Under the pieces are notes generated by a model. That model ran no database searches and had not been told where the DNA came from. It was given only the letters and a program-made list of their open reading frames with translations. From contig NZ_LAZU01000037.1 of NCBI RefSeq assembly GCF_000987955.1, forward strand, positions 124,001-188,000: a stretch of DNA of 64,000 nucleotides. The letters run 5' to 3'. This stretch comes from Paenibacillus sp. DMB20 (GTDB lineage: Bacteria; Bacillota; Bacilli; Paenibacillales; Paenibacillaceae). Below, piece after piece: positions 25,767 to 33,719 of this stretch (position 1 is the first letter of the stretch; every line of letters begins with the position of its first letter). The translations under genes and the position numbers were made by a program.

Positions 25767-26453
25767 CTAACGGTTACGGAAATCAAACTGGCGCTCAAAG
25801 CAGTACCGGATCAGCTTTTGGCGCTCCATGTCGATGATGCTGCTGAACTTGAGCATCACGAGGCTCCGATTGGGGGCAAGGCTTTTGATCCTTACCACCT
25901 CGCCTTCAAAAGGGACATGCTCCACAGAGCCGTTTTTGTAGGGGATAAGCAGCCAGCAGGACAACAGATCTCCTTCCACCCCAATCTGATCGTTTTCCGC
26001 GTAAAACGAAACGCCCCCGCCGCCGACATCATCGGTTTTGGTCACGAAATGCCTTCCGTCCTTATGGCTCACGGCGATCTCCATTTCAGCCTGGACGCGC
26101 AAAAAGCTCCGCCGCTGAATTTTGGTGATGGCCTCGGGATCAGGCTTTCGGATACGGACCTGCCGGATGACGTCCTCGTGAAATCCGAGAACATAGGTAT
26201 TGAAATAGTTTTTCATGCCGCCTTCGGTCAAAAAATAGGCCGACAGCTCGTCCCCCAAATGCAGTTTCTTCAGGCGGCCCGTACCTTCGTGCAGCGGCAC
26301 TTCCATGTAAATGGATTCGTCGTCCATTTCTGCAATTCTTGATTTATATACCGTTTTTGCTTCCTTGTCGTCACCGGTATCGACTTGAATAAACAAAACA
26401 TCATTGATTTTTGGAAACAATCCATTCACCTTCTGCCCGCAATTTATCATCAA
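25767..26453 (-). CDS. PilZ-domain flagellar brake protein, YpfA/MotI type
   Basis: Cyclic-di-GMP effector. The N-terminal YcgR-like domain (residues 1-95) is followed by a PilZ domain with QRRSFLRV (RxxxR, about 110-117) and DDVGGGGVSF (D/NxSxxG type, about 140), the nucleotide-binding residues. B. subtilis YpfA (MotI) at the same locus binds c-di-GMP and stops the flagellar motor. No ribosome site is visible before the TTG at 26453 or the ATG at 26450; a TATAAT lies only six bases upstream, so the message may be leaderless. Confidence 0.85.
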   Translation of the reverse strand: MMINCGQKVNGLFPKINDVLFIQVDTGDDKEAKTVYKSRIAEMDDESIYMEVPLHEGTGRLKKLHLGDELSAYFLTEGGMKNYFNTYVLGFHEDVIRQVRIRKPDPEAITKIQRRSFLRVQAEMEIAVSHKDGRHFVTKTDDVGGGGVSFYAENDQIGVEGDLLSCWLLIPYKNGSVEHVPFEGEVVRIKSLAPNRSLVMLKFSSIIDMERQKLIRYCFERQFDFRNR

Positions 26454-26458
26454 GACAC

Positions 26459-26468
26459 ATTATAGCAC
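26459..26468 (-). promoter_or_regulatory. extended -10 promoter element abutting ypfA
   Basis: TGCTATAAT on the minus strand is a full extended -10 (TGnTATAAT) six bases before the first possible start codon. A clear -35 is not visible at 17 bases, which is usual for extended -10 promoters. Confidence 0.5.
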
Positions 26469-26545
26469 GCTCTTTTGCAGGAGATGGGGATAAATTTGTT
26501 AAACCGGCAGAAGCGGATTTGATCCCCTCCCCTAATGATGAGGTT

Positions 26546-26578
26546 AAAAAAATCAAGCCCCCTTGATAGGGCTTGATT
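26546..26578 (-). terminator. terminator after ypeB
   Basis: AATCAAGCCC / GGGCTTGATT stem (26551-26560 and 26569-26578) followed by a T run on the minus strand, 10 bases beyond the corrected ypeB stop. This supports the stop at 26588. Confidence 0.9.
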
Positions 26579-26587
26579 GGATGATTC

Positions 26588-27941
26588 TTAGCTGACATTA
26601 GCCTGAGCGTCTTTGACAACCTCCACGGTCTCTTCGAGCCCCGTGTCGGCATTAATGTAAAGCCGGTACTGGGATCCGTTGATCCGGCCGCCGATTTCGT
26701 AGCACAGCGTATCTTCCTGACGGTCGTTTTTTTATGATCGCCTTTCGGCTGTATAACTCCTTAAAGTCGGAATTCAATGTTTTTCGCGCTTGCGCGAGAC
26801 TCAGCTTGGCCTTCGGAATTTCCCGGTTATCCCGGTGCTCGTATACATAATCATTGGCTTGGAAACCGATGACATCCCCGTTATCCAGGGCGGATCGGAT
26901 CGTCATTTTTTCAGGATAAATCAAAACCCCGTCCTGCTCGCGTACGAATGTAAAGTTTACCAGGTTATCATAAGGGTCTGCAGAGACGGCCGTCATGTTG
27001 CGATAGCCCTTTTTCTCCAAAAACTGCCCCGCTTTCTCCATGGCTTGTTGAACCGTCACGTTTTTCGGGCCGAGATCGCGCTCATCCGCGTAGGAAATGA
27101 GCAATCCCCCTTTGCGCGTAAAATCCATGCTCACGGGTTTTCCGTTGGGTCTTTGTACTTGTGCCGTATAGGACTCCCAATCGGTGCCCTGCCCGTTAGC
27201 CGTAACCTGACATTTGGCATTTGAACCGGCATCGGCAAATTTCAGCGCTTTTCTCGTAACATCCTCTTTGCTTACAGGCATGCCGGACAGCATCTTTACC
27301 GAACGTCTTTCGTACATGCTGCTTACGGAAGGCCCCCAATCCAGCTCGGGATAAGTCTCCACGCGTTTGTTGACGGTTGAAAAACCGTCGATAATTGTAT
27401 TGTCGGCTGGTTCTTCGCGGTTAGCCATGGCCATGTCCACATCAAGCCACCGAAGTTTTTTGGCGATGACGGACTCCCGTACCTTCGCCAGATCTTTGGT
27501 GATCTCGCCGGAATTGGCATAAAGCGCCTTTAGTGTTTTGATTTCGTTGTCGCTCAGCGGCTCCTTGGTCAGGTCGCGTACGCCTGTTTTATATGAAAAG
27601 TTGGCGATCCGGGAAAGAAATTCCTCGGTTTTGTTGAAAGGAAGCCTGGCCAGAGGGAGCTGGTTGATCTCATTCTGCGCTTCGCTCGTAAGACGCCAAA
27701 CATTCATCAAACCTTTGCGATGCATCCCTTGTGAAGTCGCGCTGACGGCGAGCGTATTTCCGATTTCCGAATGAATCCGATCCATATGATAGGACAGGTC
27801 GTGGAAAGCCCGTTGATATTGGTTTTCCGCGTTAATTGAAACGGCGTTTCTTTCTTCCTTCACCTGATTCCCCCATACTAACGATCCGATCAGCAGGATG
27901 GTGACCACAGGGAACAGAACAGCACTGATACGTTTATACAT
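26588..27941 (-). CDS. ypeB: germination protein YpeB (frameshifted near the 3' end)
   Basis: YpeB is a spore inner-membrane protein that stabilises the cortex-lytic enzyme SleB. The protein has a signal anchor (residues 8-26), a long helical region and two PepSY-type domains near the C-terminus. The frame is lost in the A run at 26727-26733, where seven A (coding strand) should be six; the normal ending KNDRQEDTLCYEIGGRINGS to AQANVS is readable to the TAA at 26588. Corrected length is 450 residues, the same as in B. subtilis. The upstream sleB gene is missing (see findings). Confidence 0.92.
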
Positions 27942-28035
27942 GTGGCTAAGTCTCCTTTCTTCTAATCACTGCCGTTAGTTTGACAAGAAGAAAGAAGTCT
28001 TATGCATCTTCCAGAGAAACATTGGGGAGCCCGGT

Positions 28036-28185
28036 TTACAAGTCTTCCTCAATCTCAAAATGGTTCCGGTTATCGCAAAGGCACTGCTTAAACCCCGTTT
28101 CGATGCGTCCGTGTTCTTTCTTTCCGCGAAGCACATACCTTTCCCCGCATTCTTTGCAGCGAATTTTCACTTTTACTCTCAACAA
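28036..28185 (-). CDS. small zinc-ribbon-like protein
   Basis: A 49-residue frame starts with TTG codons at 28183-28185 and 28180-28182, nine to twelve bases after GGAGG. It encodes KIRCKECGERYVLRGKKEHG and then TGFKQCLCDNRNHFEIEEDL. The CxxC and CxC pairs could bind one zinc ion. It sits between ypeB and prsW, where Bacillus has sleB. No named family recognised. Confidence 0.6.
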   Translation of the reverse strand: MLRVKVKIRCKECGERYVLRGKKEHGRIETGFKQCLCDNRNHFEIEEDL

Positions 28186-28258
28186 AAAAGGACACCTCCA
28201 TCGTTTACTCCCTTGCAGTCTGCATAGGGGGCCTTACGACGAAGTGTGCCCTTATTCG

Positions 28259-28954
28259 TTAGGTTTTAACCTCTTCCTCACGCTTTATCATACGAAAGGG
28301 AGAGCGATTATTGGCCCTTGAAATCTTACCCATTCCCCCGTACCATAACAAAACCATCAAAGGAATAATAAACCAGAGCCAGTAGTGCGTCATCGTGCTG
28401 AGGATAAAGTCGTACAGCCCGTGCCATAACAACGGCAGGAGCAGCGAAAGGATGAGATAGCTTCTCTCCGGCTTATGATCCGTAAATTTGGCACGGCCGA
28501 AATAATAACCCATGATTACGCCGAACATCGCATGGCCGGATACCGGCAGCAGCGCCCGGACCAGCATGGGCCCAAAGGCCGCATGGCTGTACCAGGCGTA
28601 CAGAATGTTCTCCACCGTAGCGAAACCGAGCGAAATGGCGGTTGCATACAGAATGCCGTCATAGGGTTCGTCAAATTCGGTATGGTTGTAGATAAGATGA
28701 TAAAGAACAAACCATTTCAACGTTTCTTCCACGCCTGCCGAAATAAGCAAGGAGTGGACCACCGGGTTGTCGCCAAGCCATAGCAGCATTCCCCTTTGAA
28801 GGATCATGACGGGAAATACAATCAACACGCCCAGCACAAAAACCTTCGCAATGACATGCAGCGGCTCCTGATCGTACCTGTCTTTCAAATAAAAATAGGT
28901 AAGCAGCGCGAGACCCGGCGCCAATGCAGACGCTATAATCGAGAACACAAGCAC
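28259..28954 (-). CDS. prsW: PrsW-family intramembrane metalloprotease
   Basis: Membrane protease; B. subtilis PrsW performs site-1 cleavage of the anti-sigma factor RsiW. The 231-residue protein has seven or more hydrophobic segments and the motifs VEETLKWFVLYH (EExxK), FATVENILY and HAMFGVIMGYYFG, which carry the catalytic carboxylates and histidine. The locus prsW-(sleB)-ypeB is conserved. Substrate here is unknown; the ECF anti-sigma factor in this window is one candidate but untested. Confidence 0.92.
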   Translation of the reverse strand: MLVFSIIASALAPGLALLTYFYLKDRYDQEPLHVIAKVFVLGVLIVFPVMILQRGMLLWLGDNPVVHSLLISAGVEETLKWFVLYHLIYNHTEFDEPYDGILYATAISLGFATVENILYAWYSHAAFGPMLVRALLPVSGHAMFGVIMGYYFGRAKFTDHKPERSYLILSLLLPLLWHGLYDFILSTMTHYWLWFIIPLMVLLWYGGMGKISRANNRSPFRMIKREEEVKT

Positions 28955-29014
28955 CGAATTCCCCCTCTATCGCTGCAGGCTCGTAGTTCGGTCTTCTCGC
29001 ACGCCCACACCGCT

Positions 29015-29626
29015 TTACTTGCTGCGCTCAAAATGATTGCATATTTGTTCCACGGCCCGCTCCGGCATGACTTTGCTTCCGTATTCCTCGAGCACAGCCT
29101 CCGTGACCGTCGACGAGCTGCCGAATTCAGCCAAGAGGGCGGTTACCGCTCCCTGTTTGCTTTCGCTTAACTGATCCGGATCCATCCATAAAAACCATTT
29201 ATCCATATAGCGATAGAGCGTACCGGCCCCGTCCGCTAAATCCTTCAACATATGAGCAGCTTCAATAAGCACTTCGAAATCGTCAAATGCGTAAACGATG
29301 CTGCCGTTCTGCTCCAGGGTAACTTCCATTTCATAAATCTCGTCCGGCATTTCATCTTCCGACAAGCCGCCGAAATGGTGATCGTATTTTCCTCTCGTTA
29401 CAATAACCACCATACCTTGAGCCGGCAGAGCGAATACTTCCACCGCCAACGGACCTGTGGCATCAAATCCAAGCTCGCTGTAGGCCTGATCCATCATTTC
29501 GGTGAACAGGTCGTATACCTTCGGTATTTCCTGCCACATCTCTTCTTTCTGGATGCCCCGCTCGCTCAAATCGTCAAACGTGAGGAAAATCCGTATCTTA
29601 TCTTGACTTAAGCGTTCTATTTTCAT
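29015..29626 (-). CDS. mecA: adaptor protein MecA/YpbH for ClpC
   Basis: Adaptor that delivers substrates such as ComK to ClpCP. The 203-residue protein starts MKIERLSQDKIRIFLTFDDL with SERGIQKEEMWQE, then an acidic linker and a C-terminal domain with IVYAFDDFEVLIEAA. Family membership is clear; whether it acts as MecA or as its paralog YpbH, which lies in this neighbourhood in B. subtilis, cannot be told from sequence alone. Confidence 0.9.
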   Translation of the reverse strand: MKIERLSQDKIRIFLTFDDLSERGIQKEEMWQEIPKVYDLFTEMMDQAYSELGFDATGPLAVEVFALPAQGMVVIVTRGKYDHHFGGLSEDEMPDEIYEMEVTLEQNGSIVYAFDDFEVLIEAAHMLKDLADGAGTLYRYMDKWFLWMDPDQLSESKQGAVTALLAEFGSSSTVTEAVLEEYGSKVMPERAVEQICNHFERSK

Positions 29627-29758
29627 GACAGGACCCTCCTCTATAAACCAAAAGTTATAACAAGTTATGATGTCGGATTCATGGCGATGATAAAAATGGT
29701 TTTATATATTGATTTTATCATTTAATACCCGTAAATGCACGTAAATATGTACCTGTCG

Positions 29759-29803
29759 AAAAAAAGAATCATTCATTGGGACATTTATCCCTTAGAATGA
29801 TTC
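29759..29803 (-). terminator. terminator after the 29821 gene
   Basis: GAATCATTC / GAATGATTC arms (29766-29774 and 29795-29803) followed by seven T on the minus strand. Between this and mecA (29627-29758) the DNA is AT-rich with no gene seen; it probably carries the mecA promoter. Confidence 0.8.
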
Positions 29804-29820
29804 GGAATGGATTAGGCGGT

Positions 29821-30183
29821 TTACAAACCCGGTATGACCGTATGGGTTTCTTTTAAGATTTGCTCGACCTCACTTTTCACCTCGGGGTTGCTCCGAATGA
29901 AATCTTTAAGCTGCTTCAGGTTGGCAGCCTTCGAATCGGATGTTGTTTTCTGAACTCCGGTTTGATTGTTTGCGGAACGGGTACCCGAACCGGAATTTCC
30001 GCCATTACGGCGACTGCCCCCCTGATTGCTTGCGCCCGTAAAATTTTGCATTGCCGTGTTCGCCAGCTGTCCCAAGTCGGCATTCCGGACCATCGATACC
30101 AATGACATCCCGCGTCTTTTGGCCATCATGCGATATACAGCGGCTCCCACGATCGCCCCGTATATAAATGACGAAGTCTTCAC
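29821..30183 (-). CDS. small protein with N-terminal hydrophobic segment
   Basis: A 120-residue protein. Residues 5-20 (SFIYGAIVGAAVYRMM) look like a short membrane or amphipathic segment of the YtxH kind; the middle is a Gly/Ser/Asn-rich linker (about 50-78) and the end (NLKQLKDFIRSNPEVKSEVE) is a helical segment. Good GGAGGTA site before the ATG. No function assigned. Monocistronic and divergent from the deacetylase gene. Confidence 0.75.
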   Translation of the reverse strand: MKTSSFIYGAIVGAAVYRMMAKRRGMSLVSMVRNADLGQLANTAMQNFTGASNQGGSRRNGGNSGSGTRSANNQTGVQKTTSDSKAANLKQLKDFIRSNPEVKSEVEQILKETHTVIPGL

Positions 30184-30276
30184 AAATAATACCTCCTTCT
30201 ATGTTAAACTCATGACTAGTGTTCTCGGGCGATCGCAAACTCATGCGGCATAAATACAGGAAAGTGAGATGGAATC

Positions 30277-31233
30277 ATGGTTAAAAAAACAACAGCGCTG
30301 CTTCTCGCAGCCAGCCTTTTGCTTGGAGCCTGCGGGCAGAAAGAAACCGTGAAGGAACAGCCTTCATCCCGGGAATCTTCCCAAGCGGCGGCCGGCGACA
30401 ACAAACCTGCAGGACAGGAAAAGGCGCCCATTAACGAAACCGGCAAAGAAACGGCGGGAAGCTCGGGAGGCAAAGCGGGAAACGACGGTATGGAATCGAA
30501 AACATCCGGCGTAAACGCCGGGCAAAGCGGGGACAAGCGCGATAAGCCGGCCGCTTCCCAAGGCGGTCGGAAAGACGGAAAGAAAACCGCGGCCGAACCG
30601 CAATACCATATGAACAAGGTTTACAATATCGTTCCGAACGATGACGGCATCGAGGAAAAAGTCGTGCTGCTCACGTTTGATGACGGCCCGAAAGATAAAA
30701 AAATGATCAACGGACTTATCGACACGTTGGACAAACATAAGGCCAAAGCCATCTTTTTTGTTAACGGCTACCGTGTCAAGCAGAATCCCGATTTGCTGAA
30801 GCTGATCCACGATCGCGGACAGATCATCGGCAATCACAGCTGGGATCATATCGATCTGAAACAGCAAAGCCCGGCCAAGGCCAAAAAACAAATTGAAGAC
30901 GTTCAAAAAATCGTTCTGGACACCATCGGGGAGAAGCCTAAGTTTTTCCGTCCGCCGTTCGGGTCCGGGGGAGACACGGTGAAGAAAATAGCCAATGACA
31001 ACGATCTTTTGTTTATGACCTGGTCAAACGGCTCCCTGGATTGGGAGAGAAAGAGCAGAAATAATCCGGAAGCCGTTATTAATAACGTGATGGAGCAGCT
31101 TCACCCGGGCAGCAACATCCTGATGCACGAGCTGCCCTGGACGGTGGAGGCGCTGGATAAACTACTGACCAAAATGGAGAAGAAAGGCTACCGTTTTGTC
31201 GACCCCCGCAATATCGAGCCTTCGATGAGATAA
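30277..31233 (+). CDS. polysaccharide deacetylase lipoprotein (NodB domain)
   Basis: Exported lipoprotein with lipobox LLLGACG (Cys about residue 19), a Ser/Gly/Lys/Glu-rich linker (20-105) that could span the wall, and a NodB carbohydrate esterase domain (about 125-310). Catalytic motifs: LTFDDGPKDK (DD dyad), GNHSWDH (HxxxH metal ligands), RPPFGSGGD and a late ILMHELPW. Likely substrate is N-acetylated wall glycan. It is one of only two plus-strand genes and is convergent with the phosphoesterase gene. Confidence 0.9.
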   Translation: MVKKTTALLLAASLLLGACGQKETVKEQPSSRESSQAAAGDNKPAGQEKAPINETGKETAGSSGGKAGNDGMESKTSGVNAGQSGDKRDKPAASQGGRKDGKKTAAEPQYHMNKVYNIVPNDDGIEEKVVLLTFDDGPKDKKMINGLIDTLDKHKAKAIFFVNGYRVKQNPDLLKLIHDRGQIIGNHSWDHIDLKQQSPAKAKKQIEDVQKIVLDTIGEKPKFFRPPFGSGGDTVKKIANDNDLLFMTWSNGSLDWERKSRNNPEAVINNVMEQLHPGSNILMHELPWTVEALDKLLTKMEKKGYRFVDPRNIEPSMR

Positions 31234-31240
31234 GGATAGC

Positions 31241-31295
31241 AAAAACGCCTTAATCCCGTTCCGCTTGCAGCGGTAAACATGGATTAAGGCGTTTT
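31241..31295. terminator. bidirectional terminator between convergent genes
   Basis: AAAACGCCTTAATCC / GGATTAAGGCGTTTT, a 15-base perfect stem with A and T runs on either side. It serves the plus-strand deacetylase and the minus-strand phosphoesterase, whose stop is inside it. Confidence 0.9.
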
Positions 31296-32093
31296 GTTCA
31301 GCGTGATAAGGTGAAGCTCGGAAGGGCACCCGAAACGAAGCGGAATGTGCGAAGTTCCAAACCCCCGGCTGATTAGCAGCCGCACCTGTTCCTCCGGTTT
31401 CTTGTTCCTTTCAAGGGTAAACCACCCCGCCCCATAGGTTTGATAAAAGCCCTCCAGCCGGACGGGCCCCAGAAGCGGTAAAATGATTTGGCCCCCATGC
31501 GTATGGCCGGCAAGAATCAAATCCGCCTTCCATTTCTTTTTGCCCCGGATCCATATGGGATCGTGGACAAGCATGATGTGAAACTGTTCTTTCCTTGCAC
31601 GGCCCGTAAAAGAACTATACGAATGATTGCGCGACAACGGCTGCATCAGACCGCTGATGACCAAGGACTCGCCGTTCCTCGTTAAAACCACGCTTTTGTC
31701 TTTTAACAGTAAAGCTCCGCTCTGCTCCAAAATCCTTTCAACCCTGCGCGCCCCTGCTTTAAGGTCGTGGTTTCCCAGTACGGCATAAACCGGTCCCAGG
31801 CGGCCAAGCACCCCCATGTTGCTGCGTACCCGCGATTCAGGGACGCCCTTCTCCGTCAAATCACCGCCCACCAGCACAAGGTCGGCTTGGGGCACGGCTG
31901 CCCTCAACTTCCGCTCGGACAGTTTACGCCGGTGAATGTCGGTTATAAACAGGATTTTGCACCCATCAAAAGCAGCCGGGATCTTGCCCGATTCAACGAT
32001 TTCTTGCCTGACGCGGTATCCGGCAGCCTCGAAAATCATCCGGCCCAGAATTCCGAGCATGATGATAGCCGCTCCTGCCCCCATCCATTCCAT
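31284..32093 (-). CDS. metallophosphoesterase, YpbG type
   Basis: Membrane-anchored calcineurin-like phosphoesterase: N-terminal helix (WMGAGAAIIMLGILGRMIF) then the motifs FITDIHRRK (with DxH), LVGGDLTEKG (GDxx), VLGNHDLKAG (GNHD), MLVHDP and LAGHTHGGQI. The start is ATG at 32093 (or TTG at 32096), with GGAGG upstream and overlapping the previous gene's stop. Substrate unknown. YpbG is at the matching place in B. subtilis. Confidence 0.88.
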   Translation of the reverse strand: MEWMGAGAAIIMLGILGRMIFEAAGYRVRQEIVESGKIPAAFDGCKILFITDIHRRKLSERKLRAAVPQADLVLVGGDLTEKGVPESRVRSNMGVLGRLGPVYAVLGNHDLKAGARRVERILEQSGALLLKDKSVVLTRNGESLVISGLMQPLSRNHSYSSFTGRARKEQFHIMLVHDPIWIRGKKKWKADLILAGHTHGGQIILPLLGPVRLEGFYQTYGAGWFTLERNKKPEEQVRLLISRGFGTSHIPLRFGCPSELHLITLNKTP

Positions 32094-32503
32094 CAAATGA
32101 TTTCCTCCAATGGCGGTGCACCGATCAGCCCCCAAACGAGCAAGCCGGCCATCAACAAGATAAAAAGAATGATCAACGAGTTCACGAACCATTTGCTCAT
32201 TCTAACCCGCTGCGACGTGTACGTTTTTGATCTTAAGGGCGTGGACTGTTCTTTCGAAGCATTTTTTCCGGATTGGACAGATCTCGACCGAACGGGACGG
32301 TCCCCGTCGCGGGGGGACCTTGCCGAAGGGCTTTTAACGCTTCTTCCCGACCGCGAAACTGCCGGGTTTCCGGTACCGGATCGGCCTCTTGGCGCCGTTG
32401 ATGCTTGATGACCCGCCGCCCTACTGCCTGCCGCCGCTTTTTTCTGTTTTTTCCGGCCTTTTTGTTGGCTCCGATGTTTCTCCATTCTGCTAAGCTCGCT
32501 CAT
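32093..32503 (-). CDS. basic low-complexity protein with C-terminal membrane helix
   Basis: 136 residues. The first 100 are rich in Arg, Lys, Ser and Gly (for example SRSGRSVKSPSARSPRDGDR) and probably disordered; residues 108-128 (FVNSLIILFILLMAGLLVWG) form one membrane helix near the C-terminus. It overlaps both neighbours (CPBP protease and phosphoesterase), so translation is coupled. No function known to me. Confidence 0.75.
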   Translation of the reverse strand: MSELSRMEKHRSQQKGRKKQKKAAAGSRAAGHQASTAPRGRSGTGNPAVSRSGRSVKSPSARSPRDGDRPVRSRSVQSGKNASKEQSTPLRSKTYTSQRVRMSKWFVNSLIILFILLMAGLLVWGLIGAPPLEEII

Positions 32504-33089
32504 TGTCTTCCTTCCTCCGAAAACGAATCACCATGCCCGATATCAAATCAATCAGAAAATGACACATAATCGGGGCCCACAGCGTGCCGGACTCCAAATA
32601 GATATAACCTAGGCCGTAACTGCTTAAAAAGACCCATCCTGTCGGTATCCAGTGCCTTAAATAGCGCACATGGATAACCGCAAACAAAATACTAGTCCAA
32701 TAGGGTCCGAACGCATGCTGAATGGCTCCCCGAAACAAAAGCTCCTCACATACGGAAACGATGAATGCAATAAGGACGATGTGCCATACCGGCCTGTTCC
32801 TGAACAGCATCTCGTTGATACCGCCGTCGTCCATGCTGTTTTCAGGCACGACCCGGGACAGAATCAGATCGATGACGAGCATCGTCATAGCCAGGCCGAG
32901 TCCCCATAACGCAAAGTTGCCGTCCTGCGGCAGCGCCAGCAACTTTATGGGATTTCGCTGCTGGAACAAAATCCACACCAAAGCGACAACGAGCGTAATT
33001 GCCTGGGTCAGGTACAGATTGATCAGCAGCAGCCGGTCGGTTAGTTGATGCGGTTCAATTTTTTTAATCTTGATTTTGAATTTTTTCAT
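32490..33089 (-). CDS. CPBP-family intramembrane metalloprotease
   Basis: 199 residues, about six membrane helices, with the glutamate motif CEELLFRGAIQHAF (EExxxR) and the later FAVIHVRYL and HFLIDLISG histidine segments of the Abi/CAAX protease family. B. subtilis ypbD at the same locus belongs to this family. Substrate unknown. First gene of a three-gene overlapping unit. Confidence 0.85.
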   Translation of the reverse strand: MKKFKIKIKKIEPHQLTDRLLLINLYLTQAITLVVALVWILFQQRNPIKLLALPQDGNFALWGLGLAMTMLVIDLILSRVVPENSMDDGGINEMLFRNRPVWHIVLIAFIVSVCEELLFRGAIQHAFGPYWTSILFAVIHVRYLRHWIPTGWVFLSSYGLGYIYLESGTLWAPIMCHFLIDLISGMVIRFRRKEDNERA

Positions 33090-33285
33090 GTAGGCCTGCC
33101 TGTCTTCAATGTTGTATAACGTAATTATTAATAATCCCCATAAGTTTGGTATGAAAATGAAAAGGCTTGCTCCGGCAGTCGAAAATAAGGTGGCATATGC
33201 ATCATAGCAAATAAAACCCCCGTATTACAAGGCGCGGGCATCTACCTTGCACCTCAATCGGCCTTTAAGCCGTAACAAAAACCTA
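33090..33285. other. divergent intergenic region
   Basis: Separates the CPBP protease gene from the serA leader. Holds no open frame or stable hairpin that I could support, except its share of the promoters on either side. Confidence 0.5.
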
Positions 33286-33314
33286 TTGACACGATGAAAC
33301 GTGCGTGGTACATT
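33286..33314 (+). promoter_or_regulatory. sigma-A promoter for serA
   Basis: TTGACA (33286-33291), 17-base spacer, TACATT (33309-33314); a near-consensus vegetative promoter just upstream of the T-box leader. Confidence 0.8.
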
Positions 33315-33329
33315 ATGAAAAAATTAATC

Positions 33330-33597
33330 GACAAAAACCGATGAAGGAAACAAGATGCTTCCAACGTCCCCCAGAGAGCCGATGGTTGGTGAAAATCGGC
33401 GGCGATAAGCAACCTTGAGCGATCCTGAGATATTGCGCTGAAATCAGTAGGCGTAGTCGGATGATATCCGTTACCAATCATGGCCTGATCAGGCCATTTG
33501 AGGCTGCCGGCTGTGGCAGCGAATAAGGGTGGCACCACGAATGACTCTCGTCCCTTACTACGGAAGTAGTATGCGGATCGGGAGTTTTTTTGTAGGC
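33330..33597 (+). ncRNA. T-box riboswitch upstream of serA
   Basis: The antiterminator core AAGGGTGGCACCACG is at 33525-33539, followed by the terminator (GGATCGGGAG and T run ending at 33592). Stem I has the distal GATGGTTGGTGAAAATC loop (about 33381-33397). The likely specifier is AGC at 33408-33410 in GATAAGCAACC, a serine codon, which fits control of serA by uncharged tRNA-Ser. The T-box itself is certain; the specifier position is inferred. Confidence 0.92.
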
Positions 33598-33719
33598 TTT
33601 TCCCTTTGCCGCTTTACCGCGGCGCCTTTTCAGGGGTATAACGGAATGCGCTAACGGCGCAATCCTTATTCTATTTGCAAGAACATAAAGTTAAGCGTTA
33701 ATGAGGAGGAAGAGAAACC

